Shown: piece by piece, positions 56,431-64,000 of the stretch
Numbering within the stretch: the first letter of the stretch is position 1
Layout of the letters: each line of letters begins with the position of its first letter
From: Trichosporon coremiiforme
Lineage: Eukaryota; Basidiomycota; Tremellomycetes; Trichosporonales; Trichosporonaceae
Direction: 5' to 3'
DNA length: 64,000 nt
NCBI GenBank assembly: GCA_039545355.1
Contig: BCJJ01000014.1
Location: 809,914 to 873,913 of the forward strand
Position numbers and translations under genes: made by a program
Notes under the pieces: model-generated
Told to the model about the DNA's origin: nothing
What the model saw: the letters and a program-made list of their open reading frames with translations, nothing else
Databases searched by the model: none

Positions 56431-56743
56431 GCAGTGGTTGAAGATGTCAGATGCGACTCGAGAATGCCATGTTGCAGCAGCACCGTCCCCCTGCCCCCTG
56501 CCCGCGCCTGCACCGTGCTCCGCCGTATGACTTAGCGACGACTCAATGATGATCGACTTTTGTCAAAATTTCTGACGTGTAAATATGTTATGTTACGTAA
56601 AGACATGTGGCAGCGTATCACGAAATGTCCCGGACTTTCTGCTCACGAGCTTAGGCACTGCGAGCAAAAGTCAAGCCGAGCGGACCGGCTGCACCCAACT
56701 CCGTCGATCGCACTCTACGACTCTCACGACGCCGACCACCACC
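56431..56743. promoter_or_regulatory. Divergent promoter KRS1 / uL15m
   Basis: 313 bp shared by two translation genes, measured from the upstream KRS1 start. An AT-rich patch (about 56555-56600) lies in the middle; no defined factor site. Confidence 0.35.
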
Positions 56744-58121
56744 ATGCTCCGCAACGCTCTCGCCAGCCTGCGGACAGCCGCCGCCGACGCCGTCGCCGCC
56801 CAGAAGCGATGCTACTCGACCGACCTCTCCAACATCGGCCCCGCCAAGGGCTCGACGAAACAGGTAAGTTGATCGACTCCGACTCTTACTTCGACTCGAC
56901 GACGACGGGCCGGACCTCGGACCATGGGAACGGCCGCCGGAATGGACGTGGAAAGGAGGGAAGGAATGAACAGTCGCGGGCAGGATGTCGGAGTGCATCT
57001 CATTGCATGTCTTCCTCGGACATGTGGCGCGATCGTGTGCTGTTTTGCATGTGACTTCCTCAGCGTCGGGCTGTTCGATACAATGGACTGGGCGACCCGG
57101 GAGCTACGGGAGGACGGAACAGTGGTACCGGAGATCTTAGCATTGGACAGTCACAACGTCGAGTCACTCTCAGATTGCTGCTCCGATGTCTAGCCGCCAT
57201 GCTGTTCCTTCCTCCGCACCTCCGCGAGCTCCGCAACTGGGCCAAAAACGCTGTCGGGGGGATGAACCTGGATGTTTGCGGGCTCTGCTCCTCCTCCATC
57301 CCCCGAGGGCTTCCCCCGCGTTCCCCGCCCGTACTTCATCCGGGTGTCGTTACCACGTCAATCTCTCAGCACCAACTTCCATGAGTGTTCTCTATAGCTA
57401 ACATCAGAACACCCGTCTCGGTCGTGGACAGGGATCAACGAAGGGCGGCACCTCCGGCCGCGGCCACAAGGGCCAGAACGCGCGTTCGGGCAACGGCAAG
57501 CCCTCTCCCCAGTTCGCCGGAGGTCAGACGCCCCTCTACAAGCTGATGCCGAAGAAGGGTTTCCTCAACTTCACGCGGCGCGAGTACGCCCCGCTGAACA
57601 TTGCCAAGCTGCAGTCTTGGATCGCGCAGGGCCGCATTGACACGGCCATGCCCATCACGATTGGCACTGTCATCCGATCCAATCTCATCCACGGCATCAA
57701 GGGCTGGAGCGGCGTCAAGCTCCTCGGCAAGCCGGACCCGAACCAGCCTCTGCCCCCTCTGGAGCTGGAGCTGTCCCGCTTCTCCAAGACGGCAGCTAAG
57801 GCCGTCATCGAGGCGGGCGGCAACGTCACCGCTGTCTACCACACTCCCCTGGGCCTGAGGCAGGAGATCTGGCCCGAGAAGTTCGCCGGTCGCGAGATTC
57901 GCAACGCTGCCCCGATCAGGCGGACAGACATTGGTGAGTCGCTGGCTAACTGGCTGGGGCAAGTGACAGTAAGCTGACAGAACGCAGAGTACTACACCAA
58001 CCCCAAGAACCACGGATACCTGGCCAAGTACCCCGAGTTCAACCCCCACCACGACAAGATGTTCCCTCCCCAGCCCAAGGAGGGCGAGGCGGCCGTCGAG
58101 GGCAAGGCCGAGTCCAAGTAG
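56744..58121 (+). CDS. MRPL10: Mitochondrial ribosomal protein uL15m
   Basis: Large-subunit protein of the mitochondrial ribosome. Exons 56744-56863, 57408-57933, 57988-58121; 259 residues. Start context ACCACCATG; presequence MLRNALASLRTAAADAVAAQ. The L15 signature begins at the second exon (NTRLGRGQGSTKGGTSGRGH, GQNARSGNGKPSPQFAGGQT, LYKLMPKKGFLNF), with the IEAGGNVTAVYHTPLGLR core and a charged C-terminus. Intron 1 is 544 nt, over ten times the local norm, and shows no clear snoRNA boxes or internal exon. Intron 2 skips the AG right after GCTGAC and uses CGCAG. Confidence 0.92.
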
Positions 58122-58468
58122 ATTTCATACCATATTGCATGCACTTTTCACGGATAGCGAGAGGCTGAGGGTGTGGATTGTTCAGGCTGACGAAAGCCGG
58201 GGCGGCCGACCTCGCATGAGCATGTCGTAGCACATCGATTCCAAGCGTCGTTAGTTGAGATCTCACTTGGCAGCGCACCTATTTTCAATGATCTCACACA
58301 ATTATTCATATAACATATGTATATAGAGCCCGCGGCCAGCGCGGGGGTTATCTACTGATTACTACCTAAAAATATCCCTATGTCAATGTCTGGTGTATGT
58401 TCATGAAGTCATGGGCACTCATGAATGGGGGGCAAGCAATGTACACGTTGTTGGTTGTCATTTTACAC
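58122..58468. other. Convergent 3' intergenic region
   Basis: 347 bp between the 3' ends of uL15m (+) and the secreted-protein gene (-). AT-rich around 58290-58380, fitting polyadenylation signals for both. Nothing else seen. Confidence 0.45.
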
Positions 58469-61400
58469 CTACTGGAGAATGATATCTCCCTCCTGGATCT
58501 CGTCCTCGTAGACCCAGATCTCCTCGTACTCCTCGTCAGTGTAGTCGCGCTCGCAGAACTCTCCGTCAGTGGAGGTGGGCTCAGCGCCAGAGCTCGTGGC
58601 CGTAGGCGAAGCAGAAGCGCTGGCCTCACCAGACGAGCTGGCAGAGGCAGACGCAGAGGCGCTGGCAGATGAAGAGGCGGAAGCGGACTCAGAGGCAGAT
58701 GACGACGCCTGAGCAGAGGACGACGCCTGAGCAGAGGACGAAGCCGAAGCCGAGGTGGACTCAGCCGACGAGGTAGCAGAGGCCGACGCCGAAGAAGAGA
58801 GCTCAGCGGACGAGCTGGCCGAGGGCGAAGGAACGACAGACGAGGTTGCGTTCGCCGAGGGCGAAGGAACGACAGACGAGGTTGCGTTCGCCGAGGGCGA
58901 GGGCACGGCCGACGAGGTCACGTTCGCAGAGGCCGAGGGAGAAGGCTCAGCGGACGCGGTAACGTTGGCAGAAGCAGACGCCGAAGGCGACGGGGTAATC
59001 GTGGCGTTGGCAGAGGGAGAGGGCTCAACCGACGAAGTGGCGTTGGCAGAGGGCGACGGGAGGGCAGACGTGACGTTGGCCGAAGGAGACGGCTCGACAG
59101 ACGCGGAAGCGTTGGCAGAGACCGAAGGCAAAGGCTCAATGGGCGCGGTCACGTTGGCAGTGGGCGAGGGCTCGGCCGAAGCAGTCGCGTTGGCAGAGGG
59201 CGAAGGCTCGACCGACGACGTAGCGTTGGCAGAAGGCGACGGGAGAACCGAAGTAGCGTTCGCCGAGGGCAAAGGCTCAGCCGAAGCGGTAGCGTTGGCA
59301 GAGGGCGACGGCAGAGCGGAGGTAACGTTCGCCGAGGGCGAAGGCTCAGCCGAAGCAGTGGCGTTGGCAGAGGGCGACGGAAGAACCGAGGTAGCGTTGG
59401 CCGAAGGCGACGGCTCGACCGACGACGTGACGTTGGCAGAGGGCGACGGAAGAGCAGAAGTGACGTTCGCAGAGGGCGAAGGCTCAACCGACGAGGTCAC
59501 GTTGGCGGAAGGCTCGGGGAGGACAGAGGTGGCGTTGGCAGAGGGAGTGGGCTCAGGCGAGGCGGTCGCGTTGCTGGAAGCAGAAGCGGAAGGCTCGGTG
59601 AGGTTGCCAGTCTCAATGGGAAGCTCAGTCCAGTTGCCAGTCGAGGTGGGGAGCTCGGTAGAGTTGCCAGAGGCGGACGGGAGCTCGGTCGAGTTTCCAG
59701 AGGGGCTGGGAAGCTCGGTCGAGTTGGCAGACACGGTGGGCTCAGTCTCGGGCAAGGAAGTGGCAGAGGGGACGACAGACGAGTCAGAAGCCGAAGCGTT
59801 GCCAGTGGGCTGGGGGTCGCGAGTCATGGTGACGTTAACAGTGGCCCACGAAGTGGTGTAGGTGGTGCTAATGCCATCCTCGCTCTCCTCAACACTCGTG
59901 GAGGGGGCAGCTGTGGGCTCGGCGGAAGCCTCAGCAGAGGACTCGGTGGCAGAGGGCTCAGCGGAGGGCTCGGCGGAAACCTCAGCCGAGGGGGTAGCGG
60001 ACACCTCAGCAGAAGAAGCAGGGGCGTCGTCGGGGGTCTCGGCAGAGGGGGTGGCGGAAGGCACGGCAGAGCTCGAGGGCTCAGCAGACTCGGTAGCGGA
60101 GGCCGAAGGCTCAGCGGACTCAGAAGCGGAGGCCGAAGGCTCAGCAGACGCGGTGGCGGGAACCGAAGGCTCGGCGGAAGGCCCAGCGGAAGCCGAGGGC
60201 TCGGGGACCTCCTCCGAAGCAGAGGCGGAGACCTCAGCCGAGGCGGAGGGCGAGACCTCGGCGGAGGCGGAAGCAGTGGCCGAAGGCTCAGCGGACGACT
60301 CGGTAGACGAAGCGGTGGGCTCAGGAGAAGCTGTCGCGTTAGATGATGCAGAAACGGTAGGCAGGGCGGAAACCGAAACGTCAGAAGCGGAGGCAGACGC
60401 GGACGCGGAGACAGAGGCCGAGGCGGAGACAGAGGGCTCGCTCGAGACCTCAGGGTCCGCCGGCTGCTCAACGTCGGGCGGAGTCCAAGCGGACTCGCCG
60501 CTGTCGGCAGCGCTTGAGGTGGCAGACGGAGTAGCGGACGCAGAAGCAGAGGCAGAAGCGGAGACAACAGAGCTGCTGGCGGACTCGGTGACCTCAGCGG
60601 AGGCAGTCGACTCGGCAGAGGAGGGCTCAGCGGAAGCGGAAGGCTTCGAGGAGACCTCGGCAGTGGCCGAAATCGAGGGCTCGGCGGAAGTTGAGTACTC
60701 GGCAGAGGCGGAAGGTTCAGCAGAAACAGAAGGCTCAACGGAGGCCGAGGGCTCAGCAGAAACGTTGGGCTCAGCGGAAACCGAAGGCATAGCAGACTCA
60801 GAGGCCGAAGGCTCAGCCGAGTCGGAAGAAGTAGCGGAAGCGGTAGCAACTACAGACTGCTCGGTCGAAGACTCATACGAACCCGAAGATTCCTGTCCAT
60901 TGTTCGAGGGGGCGGGGGCGGCCGAAGGCTCAGGAGCCGACTCCTCCGAGGTGGGGGCAGGAGCAGCCGAAGCCTCGGAAGAGGGAACGGGAGCAGACGA
61001 GGGGGCGGCGACCCAGTTGCCGCCGTCCTGGTTGTCGTTGTTGTCGTCGTTCTCCCAGTCGTCGCCATTGCCCTCGTCCTCTCCAGAGTTGTCGTCACCG
61101 TTGTCGGTGGGAGTCGAGGAGGGAGCGGGGGCGGGGGCAGGCTTCTGGGTGTCCTGGGTAGGAGCGGGCGCAGCCGAAGGAGTGGAGTTGTCGTTGTCCT
61201 TGTCGTTGCCACCGGTGGGAGCCGGAGGAGTGTAGTCGTTGCTGTCGTCAGTGGGGACCTCCTTGTCCGCCTGGAAGGTGGACGACGACGTGGGAGCCGG
61301 TGCCTTGCTGGAGGAAGTAGGCGGCGCCACGGTCGGCTTGGGGGTCCTGTTGGCCGTGGTCGAAATGCCGCCGATGGGGTTGACGCTAGGAGCGGGGACG

Positions 61401-62626
61401 AGGTTGGCCTCGTTCGGCGGAACAACGTTCTTGCCTCCCGAACCAGTCGAGGGAGCGGGACCACCGAGGTCGGCGGTGGCTGTGAGGGGACCCTTCTTCG
61501 AGCTGCTAGAAGCGGGCTCCGGAGCGGCGCTGCTCGAGGTAATCTTGGGAGGCGGCGCAGCAACCGTGGGCATCGAAGAGGGAACAAAGGTGGGAACGGC
61601 GGTGTGGGTGCCATCGTTTCCGAGGTGGACGGCGTAGTCCCAGTGACCATCGGCCTCCTGAGTAGGCTCGAGGACGACGTTGAGGGTCACGGTGGGAAGG
61701 AGCTTGCCGTACTCGTTAGCCATCATGGACTGGACGTATTGCTCAGCGAGCTTCTGGGCCTCGGCGTAGATGTCGCCAGAGCCGCCGGTAGCCTGGGCGG
61801 CGGCGGCCATGATCGACGTCGACGTCACGGCCGAGGTCTGGGTCAGCGTCTGCTGCACGTAGTTCGTGTAGTTGATCGTGTTGAACACGGCAGCCTTGGA
61901 CTGAACAGACGAGACGGCCTCGGCATCGTGGCTGGGCGCGACAGGGATCGTGTCGTCACCAGCATCGTCGCGCGAGGAAGACGGGGTCGGGGCCTTCGAA
62001 GAAGTCGAAGCAGAAGCATCGCTGGCGGCGGAAGAGGCCTCCGAGGAAGGCTCAGCCGAAGCCTCACCAGAAGCCGACGGGGAGGCAGAGGCGCTGACCT
62101 CCGCCGAAGCCGAGGCAGTAGCGTCGCTGGTCTCCTCCGGGAGGCTAGAGGCGGTGGCGTTGGCCGAGACTACCGGGACAGCCGACGAGGTGCCGTTGGA
62201 CGACGGCTCCGCGGCGGCGGACTCGGGGGCCTCGTGTCCAGTACCATTGATGACAAGAGGGGGCGGGGCGTGCCAGACACCAGAGTCCTTGCCGGTGCCA
62301 GCACCAGAAGAAGCGGTGGCGTTGGACGCCTCGGGCGCACTCTGCACAGTCGAAGTCGAGTTGGCAGAAGTCGAAACCTCGGGCACAATCGAGGTGACAG
62401 AGGCGGATGCGACGTCGCTGGCCGACGCAGAGGCAGAAACAACCGTGGCCTCGGCGGACGAGACCTCAGCGGCGGCCGAGGAAGGCTCAACGATGGGGCC
62501 GCCAGCACGAGGGCGGATGATCTTACCAAAGCGAGGGTGGGTGCGACGGTAGGAGGGCGCTGCCGCTGCCTGAGCGGCGAGCAAAGGAAGCACGACAAGA
62601 GACGGACCAGCCGAGGGGAAGCGCAT
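58469..62626 (-). CDS. Large Ser/Ala/Pro-rich secreted (mucin-like) protein, 1385 aa
   Basis: Single uninterrupted frame. A signal peptide is clear (MRFPSAGPSLVVLPLLAAQA, cut near residue 23), followed by a short basic segment (RRTHPRFGKIIRPR). Residues about 250-340 form the only ordinary-looking domain (NTINYTNYVQQTLTQTSAV; AQKLAEQYVQSMMANEYGKL; GHWDYAVHLGNDG). The rest is Ser/Ala/Glu/Pro/Val/Thr low complexity, Ala-Ser dipeptide rich, with about 20 SANAT/SANVT Asn-glycosylation sequons in tandem near the C-terminus, and many O-glycosylation candidates. The end is acidic (CERDYTDEEYEEIWVYEDE) with no GPI-type hydrophobic tail, so it is probably secreted or wall-trapped. Family unknown. All six frames are nearly stop-free here because of the biased codons; antisense frames are not genes. 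Confidence 0.85.
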   Translation of the reverse strand: MRFPSAGPSLVVLPLLAAQAAAAPSYRRTHPRFGKIIRPRAGGPIVEPSSAAAEVSSAEATVVSASASASDVASASVTSIVPEVSTSANSTSTVQSAPEASNATASSGAGTGKDSGVWHAPPPLVINGTGHEAPESAAAEPSSNGTSSAVPVVSANATASSLPEETSDATASASAEVSASASPSASGEASAEPSSEASSAASDASASTSSKAPTPSSSRDDAGDDTIPVAPSHDAEAVSSVQSKAAVFNTINYTNYVQQTLTQTSAVTSTSIMAAAAQATGGSGDIYAEAQKLAEQYVQSMMANEYGKLLPTVTLNVVLEPTQEADGHWDYAVHLGNDGTHTAVPTFVPSSMPTVAAPPPKITSSSAAPEPASSSSKKGPLTATADLGGPAPSTGSGGKNVVPPNEANLVPAPSVNPIGGISTTANRTPKPTVAPPTSSSKAPAPTSSSTFQADKEVPTDDSNDYTPPAPTGGNDKDNDNSTPSAAPAPTQDTQKPAPAPAPSSTPTDNGDDNSGEDEGNGDDWENDDNNDNQDGGNWVAAPSSAPVPSSEASAAPAPTSEESAPEPSAAPAPSNNGQESSGSYESSTEQSVVATASATSSDSAEPSASESAMPSVSAEPNVSAEPSASVEPSVSAEPSASAEYSTSAEPSISATAEVSSKPSASAEPSSAESTASAEVTESASSSVVSASASASASATPSATSSAADSGESAWTPPDVEQPADPEVSSEPSVSASASVSASASASASDVSVSALPTVSASSNATASPEPTASSTESSAEPSATASASAEVSPSASAEVSASASEEVPEPSASAGPSAEPSVPATASAEPSASASESAEPSASATESAEPSSSAVPSATPSAETPDDAPASSAEVSATPSAEVSAEPSAEPSATESSAEASAEPTAAPSTSVEESEDGISTTYTTSWATVNVTMTRDPQPTGNASASDSSVVPSATSLPETEPTVSANSTELPSPSGNSTELPSASGNSTELPTSTGNWTELPIETGNLTEPSASASSNATASPEPTPSANATSVLPEPSANVTSSVEPSPSANVTSALPSPSANVTSSVEPSPSANATSVLPSPSANATASAEPSPSANVTSALPSPSANATASAEPLPSANATSVLPSPSANATSSVEPSPSANATASAEPSPTANVTAPIEPLPSVSANASASVEPSPSANVTSALPSPSANATSSVEPSPSANATITPSPSASASANVTASAEPSPSASANVTSSAVPSPSANATSSVVPSPSANATSSVVPSPSASSSAELSSSASASATSSAESTSASASSSAQASSSAQASSSASESASASSSASASASASASSSGEASASASPTATSSGAEPTSTDGEFCERDYTDEEYEEIWVYEDEIQEGDIILQ
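58840..59570 (-). repeat. Tandem PSPSANxT repeats in the secreted protein
   Basis: Alternating 11- and 12-residue units (SPSANVTSALP / SPSANATSSVEP), that is 33- and 36-bp DNA units, about 20 copies with small differences. Each unit carries one N-x-T sequon. Copy number is likely variable between strains and hard to assemble. Confidence 0.8.
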
Positions 62627-64000
62627 GATGTCGAGTTTGCTTTGCCGGGGTTGAACAGAGTAAACAAGAGTTGGTGCGAGGGGTGTTGAGTGTTCTCTTG
62701 CACAGCAAGTGAACGGCCACCAGGGCTAGAGACTGCTTCAAGCAGATGGAGGATGCGCGAGCTCGACTAGCGAGTGCGATGGGAGACAGAGAGAAGAGGT
62801 GGAAACAGCAGACGGGTGGTTGTGGGAGATGGAGAAGAAGGAAAAAGGAAAGAGTCCGGGGGGAAATGGATGTGTTATGTGAGCCATCGCGGCATCCCGG
62901 TGCAGGCGCCCTGCAGTCCAACGTCAGCCAGCAATCGTTTCTTACGGCGCAGGGCTTGCTCGCTTCTGCCTGACTGACTCTCTTAGTTCTTTGGGAACAG
63001 CCTGCCAAGCTCCACTGGTCAGCCCCCTGGCCCTGCGCCGTTCATGAGCAGTCCCTGTCGCTCGTGGCCACCCTGTGGTCGAGCAAGCATCTTTGAGCCT
63101 TGGGTGGGGAGCTGGAGCGATGTTGTGGACCAGCCAGTGTGGGCGACAACCCGGGCGGCCACGGCATTCATCAGGCTTACACGCCATTAAGCTTCCCTGG
63201 TATCGGCGGGCCTTGGTGGGGCATGCCCTGCAAGAAATCAGGCGCGACACCCGGGCCTCTCGTGCTGTCGTCCCTGCATTGGCCATGAAAGCGGCATCTG
63301 AGTTTGTGCCCTGGTGCACTCGGACAATAATGCAGCAGCTTGAGCTCCTCGCGCTTCTCGATGCTTCCTCGGCTTCGATGCGCTGACAGCCCTGGTGCCA
63401 GGTAGTCGCCAGGGCGCGAAATGAGCGTCTGCGACCAGCCATCACCCAAGCCCGCCCATCCGGCGGCGCCATTAGGGTACATCTTCATGACCCGTAACGT
63501 CATCCACTCAGTTTGGCGTGAGCTTAGCGCACTGCTGAGGCGATGGTCAGTCAGCCAGCACCCCCTTCTGGCCCCGGCATGCTCTGCAATTCTGCGCCGG
63601 CCCATGCCGGCCATGCGGGTCAAGCGGTCCAGGGGGGAAACAAGCGCATTTTGGTCGAACCAGAGTGGGCTCGGGAGGAACGCGCAGGAACCGCCCAGGA
63701 GCAAAACAGACCACGAGACGTCCAAAAAGAAATCAGCCGCGCATACACTCCTGTACCCCCTGGCGGCCGTCCAATCATGCCATGCCGAGAATGCAACGAT
63801 GCATCCAACCCAACGCGCCGGTTGACCTCGCGACGCCCGCCTGCTGCGCGCCCAGCATTGCATTGGGCAAGGCGTAAAAACGGGCAAACGGGAGGTGCCT
63901 TCATTGGCCACCTGATGAGGGGGACAGGGGCAGCGGAGCCGGCAACCCTGTGTGGGATCGGGGGGACAGGAGCAGCGCGAGTGATTTCTTTTTCTTCGCG
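62627..64000. other. Upstream region of the secreted-protein gene, to window end
   Basis: 1374 bp. On the minus strand 62740-62870 is strongly C/T rich, as in a 5' leader or promoter of a highly expressed fungal gene. Short frames on both strands lack start, splice or family support. No RNA gene or repeat recognised. Confidence 0.5.

Noticed and set aside
58840..59570. Regular repeats as a possible CRISPR array
   Set aside because: The units are coding tandem repeats without unique spacers, in a eukaryotic gene.

Overview
The window is a nuclear chromosome segment of a GC-rich basidiomycete. Nearly every gene is split by very short introns (mostly 34-55 nt, GTRNGY donors, a CTRAC branch point a few bases before the acceptor), and the gene content is fungal (APC5, IVY1, verprolin, HOS2, PEX10, PPS1). 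Intron style, base composition and family content fit Tremellomycetes, probably Trichosporonales. That placement is inference; no rRNA or species marker is present.

Layout. 0-12 kb: mitochondrial IF2 (partial, leaves the left edge) divergent from ribonucleotide reductase small subunit RNR2, a 64-residue Cys-containing orphan, APC5, two inverted intron-bearing tRNA-Ser(GCU) genes, mitochondrial helicase IRC3, ribosome-biogenesis factor BUD22. 12-25 kb: ARO8-type aminotransferase, a DXD glycosyltransferase, a UPF0132 membrane protein, verprolin/WIP, IVY1-like BAR protein, dolichyl-diphosphate phosphatase, TMEM184/OST-alpha-like membrane protein. 25-38 kb: SPB4 helicase, GET5-like ubiquitin-fold protein, HOS2 deacetylase, PEX10, two orphan genes, an FCP1/NIF-fold protein lacking one catalytic Asp, AIM41. 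38-64 kb: XPF/RAD1 endonuclease (14 exons), PPS1 phosphatase between gene-poor stretches of 2.6 and 5.9 kb, lysyl-tRNA synthetase with two in-frame starts, mitochondrial ribosomal protein uL15m with a 544-nt intron, and a 1385-residue Ser/Ala-rich secreted protein with Asn-glycosylation-sequon repeats.

Organisation. Genes are independent transcription units, often in head-to-head pairs sharing 250-400 bp (IF2m/RNR2, UPF0132/VRP1, CAX4/TMEM184, SPB4/GET5, HOS2/PEX10, AIM41/XPF, KRS1/uL15m). There is no metabolic cluster, no transposon coding region and no CRISPR. Themes are mitochondrial translation and maintenance (IF2m, IRC3, AIM41, LysRS, uL15m), ribosome biogenesis (BUD22, SPB4), cell-cycle and genome maintenance (RNR2, APC5, XPF, PPS1) and the secretory pathway/cell surface.

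I found no obviously new multi-gene system. The most useful unusual signals concern gene expression: a splice-acceptor rule (an AG directly after the CTRAC branch motif is skipped; AAG is accepted), six stop-free multiple-of-three micro-introns, alternative-start dual targeting of LysRS, and a block of ambiguous bases that all fall at potentially synonymous codon positions in the LysRS gene. Exon coordinates were worked out by hand from reading-frame continuity and family conservation and may be off by a base or a splice choice in places.
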